DNA from: Salipiger bermudensis
GTDB lineage: Bacteria > Pseudomonadota > Alphaproteobacteria > Rhodobacterales > Rhodobacteraceae
NCBI RefSeq assembly: GCF_020171625.1
Contig: NZ_JAIUZY010000005.1
Span: 186,001-250,000, forward strand
Direction of reading: 5' to 3'
Length of the DNA: 64,000 bases
Of the stretch, positions 52,786 to 64,000 are shown in pieces. Within the stretch, counting starts at the first letter, position 1. Each line of letters begins with the position of its first letter. A program made the translations under genes and the position numbers. The notes beneath the pieces were generated by a model. The model ran no database searches. It was not told the DNA's origin and saw only the letters and a program-made list of their open reading frames with translations.

Positions 52786-52870
52786 GATTCTTTTTCCGGA
52801 ATCCACTGAGTCAACATTTAAGTTCGGTTGCCGGGCTTCCCGCCAAATTGCTAATTTCACCGAGCGAGTC
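52786..52870. promoter_or_regulatory. GANTC cluster in the rpsT-dnaA gap
   Basis: Four GANTC sites within 85 bases: GATTC 52786-52790, GAATC 52799-52803, GAGTC 52808-52812 and GAGTC 52866-52870. Chance expectation in 85 bases is about a third of one site. In alphaproteobacteria GANTC is methylated by CcrM, and Caulobacter dnaA transcription depends on that methylation. The rest of the 519-base gap before dnaA (52871-53216) holds no gene or clear motif that I can see. Confidence 0.6.
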
Positions 52871-53216
52871 ACATTGCTTTGGGGGGACAGGCAAGCAGCG
52901 CAACGCCCGCGTTATCTGGGACGTTTGCACTGCGCTTTGGCGGTCTGCTGCACCAGCCGCCAGAACAGGGCGTTTGCCCTGCCAGTCCGAGGTATACAAA
53001 TGCGCGGACAGCGCTGACCTAGGTCGGTCTTTGGTTGGGATGCCAAGGGCGCAGGCAGGTGTTGTCCGTCCGGAATGCGTATCATTCCAGCCCATGCCGT
53101 CATGGCATGGGGCAGAGACCTGTTCCCGCATCACATGTGTCCGCCGGGCGGCTCACTCAGATCGCCCGAGATGACGAGATGGATGAATGGCAGTCAGGCT
53201 TTCGGAGCGGGGACAA

Positions 53217-54602
53217 ATGACAAAAGACCAGTGGGGCGCATTGCAGAGCCAGCTGAGCAGTACGATTGGGGAGAACAACTACAAGACCTGGATCGAACCC
53301 ATGGAGTTCCACGGCGTGGAACCCGGTGGTGTGGCCGTGTTCAACGTGCCCACCAACTTCATCGGCACCTACGTGTCGCAGAATTTCGGCGACATCCTTC
53401 TTGCCAAGCTTTCGGGGATGGACACCGATGTGCGCCGGCTGAAGTTCCAGGTCGCCAATGCGGACAACCGCCCGGCGGCGGCCCAGCAGCAGCCGCGCCC
53501 CGCGGCGCAGGCACAGGCGCAGCCGGCCCCGGCCGCCGCGGCGCCGACCAACAGCGACCTGCTGCCCGGCGCACCGCTCGACGGCCGCTTCACCTTCGAC
53601 AGCTTCGTCGTCGGCAAGCCCAACGAGCTGGCCCATGCCGCGGCCAAGCGCGTTGCCGAAGGCGGTCAGGTGACCTTCAACCCGCTGTTCCTCTATGGTG
53701 GCGTGGGCCTTGGTAAGACCCACCTGATGCACGCCATCGCCTGGGACCTGCGCAACAACCGGCCCGACCTGAACGTGCTCTACCTCTCCGCCGAGCAGTT
53801 CATGTACCGTTTCGTGCAGGCCCTGCGCGAGCGCCGGATGATGGATTTCAAGGAGCTGTTCCGCTCGGTCGACGTGCTGATGGTGGACGATGTCCAGTTC
53901 ATCGCCGGCAAGGATTCGACGCAGGAAGAGTTCTTCCACACGTTCAACGCGCTGGTGGACCAGAACAAGCAGATCATCATCTCGGCCGACCGCGCCCCGG
54001 ACGAGATCAAGGACCTCGAGAACCGCATCCGCTCGCGGCTCCAGTCCGGTCTCGTGGTCGATCTGCATCCCACCGACTACGAACTGCGTCTCGGCATCCT
54101 TCAGTCCAAGGTCCAGAACTATCGCGAGCAGTACCCCGCGCTGCAACTCGATGACGGCATCCTTGAATTCCTCGCCCATCGCATCTCGACCAACGTGCGC
54201 GTGCTTGAAGGCGCGCTGACCCGGCTGTTCGCCTTCGCCTCGCTGGTCGGCCAGCCGATCACCATGGAGCTGACGCAGGATTGCCTTGCCGACGTGCTGC
54301 GCGCCTCGGATCGCAAGATCTCGATCGAGGAGATCCAGCGCAAGGTGGCCGAGCACTACCACATCCGCCTCAGCGACCTCATCGGGCCGAAGCGTGTGCG
54401 CAACTTTGCCCGCCCGCGTCAGGTCGCGATGTACCTGTGCAAGCAGCTCACCGCCCGGTCGCTGCCCGAGATCGGCCGCCGCTTCGGCGGGCGCGACCAC
54501 ACCACCGTCATGCACGGGGTGAAGCGCATCGAGGAACTGCGCACGCAGGACAGCCAGATCGCCGACGACGTGGAGCTTCTGCGCCGCGCGCTCGAGGCCT
54601 GA
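53217..54602 (+). CDS. dnaA: Chromosomal replication initiator protein DnaA
   Basis: AAA+ initiator that binds DnaA boxes and melts oriC. From the ATG at 53217 the protein is 461 residues. Domain I is at about 1-80. The domain II linker (about 83-112) is a Pro/Ala/Gln-rich low-complexity stretch. The AAA+ domain has Walker A GGVGLGKT (161-168) and DVLMVDDVQFIAGKD, and domain IV ends with the GRDHTTVMHGVKRIEE helix-turn-helix. It lies 46 kb from the candidate oriC at 6.8 kb, so dnaA and oriC are not adjacent here. dnaN follows after 180 bases. Confidence 0.97.
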   Translation: MTKDQWGALQSQLSSTIGENNYKTWIEPMEFHGVEPGGVAVFNVPTNFIGTYVSQNFGDILLAKLSGMDTDVRRLKFQVANADNRPAAAQQQPRPAAQAQAQPAPAAAAPTNSDLLPGAPLDGRFTFDSFVVGKPNELAHAAAKRVAEGGQVTFNPLFLYGGVGLGKTHLMHAIAWDLRNNRPDLNVLYLSAEQFMYRFVQALRERRMMDFKELFRSVDVLMVDDVQFIAGKDSTQEEFFHTFNALVDQNKQIIISADRAPDEIKDLENRIRSRLQSGLVVDLHPTDYELRLGILQSKVQNYREQYPALQLDDGILEFLAHRISTNVRVLEGALTRLFAFASLVGQPITMELTQDCLADVLRASDRKISIEEIQRKVAEHYHIRLSDLIGPKRVRNFARPRQVAMYLCKQLTARSLPEIGRRFGGRDHTTVMHGVKRIEELRTQDSQIADDVELLRRALEA

Positions 54603-54782
54603 GACGCCGCCCGAAGAGGCGGGCCTGAGGTTCAGGCACAACACAACCGGACGGGGCCGCCACCGGGCGGCCTCGCGGCCTTGACGCCAAAGTAAAACAA
54701 TCCGATCAATCGCTGAAACAAGACTTGGAGCAGCTTGCGCTTGGCGCTAGGCTGCGCCTCCGGCAGGCGGAGAGGGTGAGGG

Positions 54783-55901
54783 ATGAAAGTCAGTATCGAA
54801 CGGGCAACGCTGCTCAAGGCAGTCAGCCAGGCGCAATCGGTTGTCGAGCGTCGCAACACCATTCCGATCCTCGCGAACGTGCTGATCGAGGCCGAGGGGG
54901 ACACCGTCACCTTCCGCGCCACCGATCTCGATATCGAGGTTCTGGACCGCGCCCCGGCACAGGTCGAGCGCGCAGGCGCCACCACGGTTTCGGCCGTGAC
55001 CCTGCACGAAATCGTCCGCAAGCTGCCCGACGGCGCGCTTGTCCAGCTCACCGATGACAGCGCCGCGGGGCGCCTCACGGTGGCCGCGGGCCGGTCGAAC
55101 TTCAACCTCGCGACCCTGCCGAAAGAGGACTTTCCGGTCATGGCCTCGTCGGAATACGCGACGAATTTCAGCGCCAAGGCCGAGACCCTGCGCAAGCTCT
55201 TCGACAAGTCGAAATTCGCCATCTCGACGGAAGAGACCCGCTACTACCTCAACGGCGTCTACATGCACGTCTCGGAAAGCGAAGAGGGCCGGGTGCTGCG
55301 CTGCGTCGCCACCGATGGCCACCGCCTTGCCCGGATCGATGCGCCGGTGCCCTCGGGCGCCGAGGCGATGCCCGGCGTGATCGTGCCGCGCAAGACCGTG
55401 GGCGAGCTGCGCAAGCTGCTCGACGATGACGACATGGACATCGCCGTGTCGGTCTCGGAGACCAAGGTGCGCTTCGCCACGCCCGACATCACCCTGACCT
55501 CCAAGGTCATCGACGGCACCTTCCCGGATTACTCCCGCGTCATCCCGACCGGCAACACCCGCCGGCTCGAGGTCGACGCGACCGAGTTCGCCAAGGCCGT
55601 CGACCGCGTTGCGACGGTGTCGTCCGAGCGGTCGCGCGCGGTGAAGCTGCAGCTCGACGAAGACCGGCTGGTGCTCTCGGTTAACGCGCCCGACAGTGGC
55701 GCCGCCGAGGAAGAGCTCGCCGTGGCCTATGGCGACGAGCCGCTCGAGATCGGCTTCAACGCCAAGTACCTGCTCGAGATCGCCAGCCAGGTGGATCGCG
55801 AGAACGCGGTGTTCATGTTCAACTCCTCGGGCGACCCGACCCTGATGCGCGAAGGCAGCGACACCAGCGCGGTCTATGTCGTGATGCCGATGCGCGTGTG
55901 A
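54783..55901 (+). CDS. dnaN: DNA polymerase III sliding clamp, beta subunit
   Basis: Ring-shaped processivity clamp. The 372-residue protein begins MKVSIERATLLKAVSQAQSVVERRNTIPIL (blocks of under 20), and ends TSAVYVVMPMRV, the family C-terminus that binds clamp partners. dnaN-recF-gyrB are co-oriented with gaps of 37 and 79 bases. The 180-base gap after dnaA contains three small GC hairpins without T-runs. Confidence 0.97.
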   Translation: MKVSIERATLLKAVSQAQSVVERRNTIPILANVLIEAEGDTVTFRATDLDIEVLDRAPAQVERAGATTVSAVTLHEIVRKLPDGALVQLTDDSAAGRLTVAAGRSNFNLATLPKEDFPVMASSEYATNFSAKAETLRKLFDKSKFAISTEETRYYLNGVYMHVSESEEGRVLRCVATDGHRLARIDAPVPSGAEAMPGVIVPRKTVGELRKLLDDDDMDIAVSVSETKVRFATPDITLTSKVIDGTFPDYSRVIPTGNTRRLEVDATEFAKAVDRVATVSSERSRAVKLQLDEDRLVLSVNAPDSGAAEEELAVAYGDEPLEIGFNAKYLLEIASQVDRENAVFMFNSSGDPTLMREGSDTSAVYVVMPMRV

Positions 55902-55938
55902 CCCTGACCGGGCCAACCCTGCACAGGGAGAGCGGATC

Positions 55939-59545
<3,607 letters not shown>

Positions 59546-59567
59546 GCCGGCTCAGAACCGGACATGC

Positions 59568-59596
59568 AAAGGGCCGCCTCTCGGGGCGGCCCTTTT
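59568..59596 (+). terminator. Terminator of gyrB
   Basis: AAAGGGCCGCC and GGCGGCCCTTT form an 11-bp stem with a 6-base loop, ending in TTTT. It also faces the convergent CbiX-like gene whose stop is at 59623. Confidence 0.9.
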
Positions 59597-59622
59597 CGCG
59601 TGCGGCGCGGTGCGTGCACAGG

Positions 59623-60348
59623 TCAGGAGGCCGCGCTCTCCAGCGCAGCGCCCTGCCGCTCGATGCTGCCGGCGATCAGGGCCGGGGTGTCGGTCCAGGC
59701 GATGAAGGGCGGCAGCATCGGCCCGTCGAAGCCGGCGGCCGCAAGCGCGCCGGGCACGTCGTCTTCCATGTGACCCGATTGCTGCGCGAAATAGGGCAGG
59801 CAGATCGCCTGACCGAGCCCCTGCGCCACGTCCTTGAGGAACGGCGGCTGCTCGATGAAGCCGGTCCGGGTGGCGGTGAAGCCCATCCCCGAATGCAGCG
59901 CCCGGGCAAAGCCGTAGGCGCTGTCGGCGCTGGTGCGCGAGATCGCGCTGCCATGCGCGGCGACCACCAGCGCGGTCTCCGACGCCTCCCAGCCGTACTG
60001 CGCCAGCTGCGTGCGCAGCTCTGCCTGCGCGCAGCACACCAGCCCCGGTTCGACACCGAAAGGTTCCAGCATCCGCAAGCCGAGCGCGCGCGCCTTCTTG
60101 GCCAGCACCTGACCGGTGAACCAGCCCCGCGCCATGAAGAATGGATAGATCAGCGGGTGGCCGAGCTCGCCGATCTCGGCTTCGAGCCGACCTTTCGCGG
60201 CCAGCGTCGCACTGCCGATGCGCCAGCCCTCCATGTGGGCCTCGACCTTGCCGGCCAGGGTGCGGAGCGCCGTTTCCTGAGACTCGGGGTCTGACGGGCT
60301 GCCATGCGCAACGATCACGGCGCTGCGGTGAACTGGGCTGTGAGCCAT
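59623..60348 (-). CDS. CbiX/sirohydrochlorin chelatase-like protein
   Basis: CbiX/SirB fold protein, probably a chelatase for cobalt or iron in cobalamin or sirohaem synthesis. The 241-residue protein has VIVAHGSPSDPES near the N-terminus and VVAAHGSAISRTS near residue 130, a tandem-repeat arrangement of two CbiX halves. Two His residues (in AHGS and a second AHGS) are the likely metal-binding positions. It is isolated here, not in a cobalamin operon, so its substrate is uncertain. Divergent from the lipid-kinase-like gene. Confidence 0.75.
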   Translation of the reverse strand: MAHSPVHRSAVIVAHGSPSDPESQETALRTLAGKVEAHMEGWRIGSATLAAKGRLEAEIGELGHPLIYPFFMARGWFTGQVLAKKARALGLRMLEPFGVEPGLVCCAQAELRTQLAQYGWEASETALVVAAHGSAISRTSADSAYGFARALHSGMGFTATRTGFIEQPPFLKDVAQGLGQAICLPYFAQQSGHMEDDVPGALAAAGFDGPMLPPFIAWTDTPALIAGSIERQGAALESAAS

Positions 60349-60553
60349 GTCCTGACGGTCTCCTCTGTACTGCAGGTCCGGGAGGACCTCCTCCGATCCG
60401 CCGGTGAGGGGTCGATGCTAGACGATTCGATCCGTTCCGTCGCCCTCCGCAAACTGAAATTTCCGCGAGCCTTGCCGCGCCGCCCTTTCTCCGGGCAGGG
60501 GGGAACCGGCCCCGCCGCGGAACGTTGACCAAAGGTTTGAATTGGAGGTCACG

Positions 60554-61471
60554 GTGCCTGCCGTCCGCAATGTCTGTGTCATACTCAACGAACGCTCCGG
60601 GGATCACTCCGAGGGCGATCGGCGTGCCCGCATCTCGGCCTTGCTCGACGAGGCCGGAATAGAGTCGAAAATCGCCGTTCCGAGTGGCGACGAAGACCTT
60701 GTTGTCTTTGCCCGGAAGTCGCTCGAGCAAAGCGGCGCCGAGATGCTCGTCGCGGCGGGCGGTGACGGCACCATCGCGGCGGTGGCCGCCGCCAGCCACG
60801 ACGCTGGGGTGCCGATGGGGGTGATCCCGCAGGGCACCTTCAACTACTTCGCCCGCGGCCTCGAGATCCCCGAAGACATGGAAGGCGCCATCGAGGTGCT
60901 GGCCACCGGGCGGCTGCACGACATGCCGCTGGGCGAGGTGAACGGCGAGGTTTTCCTCAACAACACCAGCCTCGGAGTCTATCCGCTGATCCTGCAGCGG
61001 CGCGAGAGCATCTATGAGCGCTGGGGCCGCTCGCGCCTTGCAGCGTACTGGTCGGTGATCCTTGCGCTGACCGGCTTTCGGCGCCCGCTCAAGCTTCGGC
61101 TGACACTCGACGGGCGCGAAGAGCGGCTGCGCACGCCGCTCGCCTTCGTCGCCAAGAGCGCCTACCAGCTCGAACGGTTCAACCTCGACGGCGCGGACGC
61201 GATCCGCGATGGTCACTTCGCGCTCTTCACGGCCAAGGGCGAGCGCAGCATCGATCTGGTGCGCACGGCCCTCAAGCTGGCCGGCGGCTCGGCGCAGAAC
61301 GGCTCTGATTTCGATCTCCAGATCGCGCGCGACATCACCATTCACACCGGCCGCAAGCACACGCTGGTGGCGCGGGACGGTGAAAAGACCCTGATGAAGA
61401 CCCCGATCCGCATTCGCCTTCGCGATGCGCCGCTGCAAGTCATGGTGCCCGGGACCCAACCCGAGCAATGA
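60554..61471 (+). CDS. Diacylglycerol kinase-family lipid kinase
   Basis: DAG-kinase catalytic-domain protein (YegS/LCB5-like). The 305-residue protein has the nucleotide loop AAGGDGTIAAVAAAS and VIPQGTFNYFARGL, with a C-terminal beta-rich domain. The start is a GTG at 60554 with GGAGG 5 bases upstream; the TTG at 60542 would put that Shine-Dalgarno inside the gene. It overlaps the following metallophosphoesterase by 4 bases, which suggests that the two work on the same lipid or nucleotide pathway. Confidence 0.85.
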   Translation: MPAVRNVCVILNERSGDHSEGDRRARISALLDEAGIESKIAVPSGDEDLVVFARKSLEQSGAEMLVAAGGDGTIAAVAAASHDAGVPMGVIPQGTFNYFARGLEIPEDMEGAIEVLATGRLHDMPLGEVNGEVFLNNTSLGVYPLILQRRESIYERWGRSRLAAYWSVILALTGFRRPLKLRLTLDGREERLRTPLAFVAKSAYQLERFNLDGADAIRDGHFALFTAKGERSIDLVRTALKLAGGSAQNGSDFDLQIARDITIHTGRKHTLVARDGEKTLMKTPIRIRLRDAPLQVMVPGTQPEQ

Positions 61472-62295
61472 CCCGTATCGTCCATATCTCTGACCTGCAT
61501 TTCGGTCGCACCGATGTCGAGTTGCTCGACCCGCTGGTCGATGCGGTGAACGCCGCGGGAGCGGATCTCGTGGCGGTCACCGGCGATTTTACCCAGCGCG
61601 CGCGCAACAGCCAGTATCGCGACGCGCGCGCCTTCCTCGATCGGTTCGAGGCGCCGTGGCTGGCGGTTCCGGGCAACCATGACATCTCGCTCGACAATCT
61701 CTGGCTGCGGTTCGTGCGGCCCTTCCGGCGCTACAAGGATCATATCTGCAAGGATCTCTTCCCGATCCATCGCGGCGAGGATTTCGTGGCCGTCGGGCTC
61801 AACACCGTCGACCAGTACCGATGGCAGCGTGGGCGGATCCGGTGGCGTCAGATGCGCCACGCCTGCAAGATCTTCTCGGACAGCGACGAATCCTTCCGCG
61901 TGGTGCTGGCGCATCACCCGTTCGAGCAGGACGAGGACGTGAAGAAAAGCCTGATGCCCAAGGCGGAGAAGGCGATCGAGCAGCTGTCGGAATGCGGCGC
62001 GCATCTGGTGCTCTCCGGCCATCTGCACCGCTGGCGGGCCGAGCCGTTCCTGTCGCGCAAGCATGGGGCGCGGGTGCTGCAGATCCATGTCGGCACCGGG
62101 CTTTCGACACGGCTGCGCGGGCAGGAGAATGATTTCGCCGTGCTCGACCTTTCCGGGGATGAGGCCAAGGTCACGCGCATGGTGGCGCGCAACGAAGGGT
62201 TCGTCTCTGACGGCGCGCGCAGCTTCCGCTACGGCGAAGATGGCTGGCGCGAGAGAAGCGACGCAGGGTCACTTGGAACCGGCACGGCTCTCTAG
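61468..62295 (+). CDS. Metallophosphoesterase (calcineurin-like)
   Basis: Binuclear metal phosphoesterase. The 275-residue protein shows the complete motif set: ISDLHFG, VTGDFTQRA, PGNHDISLD, LAHHPFEQD and LSGHLHRW. These match the 3',5'-cyclic-nucleotide and lipid-phosphoesterase branch of the superfamily, but the substrate cannot be read. Overlaps the lipid-kinase-like gene by 4 bases; followed 36 bases later by a 71-residue membrane protein. Confidence 0.88.
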   Translation: MTRIVHISDLHFGRTDVELLDPLVDAVNAAGADLVAVTGDFTQRARNSQYRDARAFLDRFEAPWLAVPGNHDISLDNLWLRFVRPFRRYKDHICKDLFPIHRGEDFVAVGLNTVDQYRWQRGRIRWRQMRHACKIFSDSDESFRVVLAHHPFEQDEDVKKSLMPKAEKAIEQLSECGAHLVLSGHLHRWRAEPFLSRKHGARVLQIHVGTGLSTRLRGQENDFAVLDLSGDEAKVTRMVARNEGFVSDGARSFRYGEDGWRERSDAGSLGTGTAL

Positions 62296-62331
62296 AGGCT
62301 TTGTCTTTGCACTGTCAGAGGAGGCCATCGC

Positions 62332-62547
62332 ATGAACACGCCCGACAGCGAGCACAAACACAGCGACCCCGAGGCGCGCGACGTCCGGGCCGGACCGGGG
62401 GATGCCGGCGCCAGTGACCGCCCCGTTCACCGCGAAGAGACTCCCCGCGATCGCCGCGAGGGTCGCAAGGCAACCAACCTTCTTCTGTGGCTGGTGGGGA
62501 TCGGCTTCGTGATCGTGTTCGTCCTGAACATGGTAGCCCTGCTCTGA
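62332..62547 (+). CDS. Small predicted membrane protein, 71 residues
   Basis: Function unknown. The N-terminal 45 residues are charged and probably disordered (rich in Asp, Glu, Arg, His, Pro); a single hydrophobic helix (about 49-71, LLLWLVGIGFVIVFVLNMVALL) ends the protein. A strong GAGGAGG lies 7 bases upstream of the ATG at 62332. It lies in the direction of the metallophosphoesterase and converges with exoD-like. Confidence 0.7.
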   Translation: MNTPDSEHKHSDPEARDVRAGPGDAGASDRPVHREETPRDRREGRKATNLLLWLVGIGFVIVFVLNMVALL

Positions 62548-62588
62548 ACGGGCCCAAGGGCATGTCGGGCTGGGCCGCAAACCGGTCT

Positions 62589-63185
62589 CTAGATGACCCC
62601 CATCACGCCCATCGGGACAAGCACCCCAGCAGCGACGATGGCGATGCTGCCGAGCAGCGCGAACAGCCCGTCGCGCGCCAGCATCGACGTCGCAAGCAGG
62701 GTGACCGCGCCGCCAAGCAGAGACGAAGAGAACGGCACAATCTCGAGGAACGGCATCGCAAGGCCGCACAGCAGGCACAGGAGCTGCAGCCATTTGCGCA
62801 CCGGTCTGGCGACGAACACCGACAGGCGGTTGCGGCTGTGCCGGTCGATCCAGGCGCCGACGCCGCGCATCTTCTTCACCGCCTTGCGGGCCTTCGGGCC
62901 GTCGATCTTCATCTTCATCAGGAAGTCGGGCAGCCACAGGTGTTTGCGCGAAAACAGCATCTGGGCCGAGATGAAGGCAATGGTCAGGCCGCAGGCAGAG
63001 GAAAAAAGCGGGATCCCAGAAAGCGGAGAGACCACGAGCAAAGAGGGCACCATCAGCGCGGGAAGGAAGGAGCTTTCGCCGAATTCCTCGAACAGATCCC
63101 GCAACGAGATATTGTCCCGCTGCACCACGTCTTCGAGCCGGTCGACGATATCGCCCACCGGCTGGTGTCCACTCTGCGCAGTCAT
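62589..63185 (-). CDS. ExoD-family exopolysaccharide synthesis protein
   Basis: ExoD family, described from Sinorhizobium, where mutants change exopolysaccharide and alkali sensitivity. The 198-residue protein has several membrane segments (about 43-58, 70-90 and a long C-terminal bundle from about 135), and the ExoD signature SFLPALMVPSLLVVSPLSGIP. ATG at 63185. Converges with the 71-residue gene and is divergent from the AI-2E-family gene. Confidence 0.85.
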   Translation of the reverse strand: MTAQSGHQPVGDIVDRLEDVVQRDNISLRDLFEEFGESSFLPALMVPSLLVVSPLSGIPLFSSACGLTIAFISAQMLFSRKHLWLPDFLMKMKIDGPKARKAVKKMRGVGAWIDRHSRNRLSVFVARPVRKWLQLLCLLCGLAMPFLEIVPFSSSLLGGAVTLLATSMLARDGLFALLGSIAIVAAGVLVPMGVMGVI

Positions 63186-63386
63186 GCGGTCTGGCCCTTC
63201 CTGTTGCTGCCCTTAACGCTTCGGACCTGCCCGCGGTTCCGTGTGGCCGGCGATTAACCCGCATTTTTCTGAGATTCCGGCGGTTCCGTCCTCCCCCGTG
63301 GCAGCGGTAATGCCATTCGCCGACGGGCCGAGCGAAATATAGTTGTGGGCAAGGAACAAAGGGCTCTCAGCCAAGGTTGCTCTTGT

Positions 63387-64000
63387 ATGAAAAAGCCAGC
63401 CATCGTCTCCGACACCGTGCTGCGCGCCTCGTCGGTGATTATCGCGGCAGGTGTGCTGCTATTTGGGCTCAAAGTCGCCCAAGACATCTTTGCGCCGCTG
63501 ACGCTGGCCGTGGTGACCGGGGTGATCTTTGCCCCGCTTGCAGACCGGCTCGAGCGTCTGGGGTTGCCACGCGGGGTGGTGGCGATGTTGCTCATCATCG
63601 GCATGTTCTTCGCCATAGGTGCGCTCGCCTACATGGTCGAGCCCTACATCACCACGCTGATCGACCGGTTGCCGTCGATCAAGTACGAGGTTCGGAAGCT
63701 GTTCATCGAGTATCAGAGTCTGATCCGGGGCTTCGATGAGATGAACCGGGAGGTTGAGGCGGCGCTCGGCAGCGGCAGCGCCGACAAGGAGGCCACGGAT
63801 ATTCCGGGTCTGACGGACGCGATCTTCCTAGCGCCGCAGATCCTCGCGCAGCTGCTGATCTTCCTCGGCGGGCTGTTCTTCTTCCTGCTGACCCGCAACG
63901 GGATCTATCGCTACATCTCGTCCAAGATCGGCACCGGCATGGACACGCCCAAGCTGCTCGAGCGCTTCTGCGATGCCGAGAAGATGGTGTCGAAGTACTT
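63387..64000 (+). CDS. AI-2E family transporter (3' end outside window)
   Basis: Membrane protein of the AI-2E/PerM family, some of which transport small molecules, others being possible permeases of unknown cargo. Only the first 204 residues are visible. There are paired hydrophobic segments at about 15-45 and 65-90 before a soluble, coiled region (about 95-150), then another membrane segment (about 153-170) and the start of the C-terminal half. ATG at 63387. The 201-base gap to exoD-like holds nothing I recognise. Confidence 0.85.
   Translation, partial: MKKPAIVSDTVLRASSVIIAAGVLLFGLKVAQDIFAPLTLAVVTGVIFAPLADRLERLGLPRGVVAMLLIIGMFFAIGALAYMVEPYITTLIDRLPSIKYEVRKLFIEYQSLIRGFDEMNREVEAALGSGSADKEATDIPGLTDAIFLAPQILAQLLIFLGGLFFFLLTRNGIYRYISSKIGTGMDTPKLLERFCDAEKMVSKY

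Noticed and set aside
52871-53216. The dnaA upstream region as an origin
   Set aside because: No TTATCCACA-like boxes of note and no diverging gene layout; the rho-maf gap has both.

Overview
This is about 64 kb of GC-rich alphaproteobacterial chromosome, most likely from the Rhodobacteraceae (Roseobacter group). The evidence is the gene order around parAB and dnaA, two perfect parS sites, the FlbT/FlaF flagellar regulators, CtrA-like TTAA-N7-TTAA promoter elements, clustered GANTC (CcrM) sites and frequent GTG/TTG starts. I see no insertion sequences, prophage, CRISPR arrays, tRNAs or rRNAs.

Origin region (1-13.4 kb). On the minus strand run rho, mnmE, mnmG, rsmG, parA and parB (parB is cut by the left edge). 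A perfect parS lies inside rsmG and a second sits between the Shine-Dalgarno and the start codon of mnmG. A roughly 0.4-0.5 kb non-coding gap then separates rho from a diverging plus-strand run: maf, aroE, coaE, dnaQ, then a Tim44-like gene, mltA and an Smr gene, with secB and fxsA on the minus strand. The gap holds DnaA boxes, AT-rich tracts and GANTC sites and is my candidate oriC. A type 1 IPP isomerase and a c-type cytochrome follow.

Exopolysaccharide island (14.6-19.4 kb). An outer-membrane polysaccharide export lipoprotein, an undecaprenyl-phosphate sugar transferase, a YjbF-like lipoprotein and a YjbH-like beta-barrel protein form a small capsule/EPS module.

Flagellar block (19.5-46.8 kb). 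About 26 genes cover stator (motA, motB), export gate (flhA, flhB, fliR, fliQ, fliI), rod, rings and hook (flgA-I, fliE, fliK, flgD), junction (flgK, flgL), flagellin and its regulators (flaF, flbT), a FlgN-like chaperone and a rod-binding protein. It also holds three poorly characterised proteins: a 750-residue secreted protein between motA and flhA, a 141-residue coiled-coil FliJ candidate after flhB, and a repeat-containing DUF1217-type protein. Five plus-strand units share a TTAA-like pair followed 9-10 bases later by a GYTA-type -10. fliF, fliG, fliH, fliM, fliN and fliP are not in the window.

Housekeeping and replication block (46.8-59.6 kb). UDP-glucuronate 4-epimerase, ubiB and ubiE (minus strand), mutM, an enoyl-CoA hydratase, a 60-residue protein and rpsT lead into dnaA, dnaN, recF and gyrB. 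Four GANTC sites within 85 bases lie between rpsT and dnaA.

Right end (59.6-64 kb). A CbiX-like protein, a lipid-kinase-like protein overlapping a metallophosphoesterase, a 71-residue membrane protein, an ExoD protein and the start of an AI-2E-family permease, cut by the right edge. No clearly foreign DNA is visible. The most interesting signals are regulatory and architectural: origin, parS placement, GANTC clustering and the flagellar promoter series.
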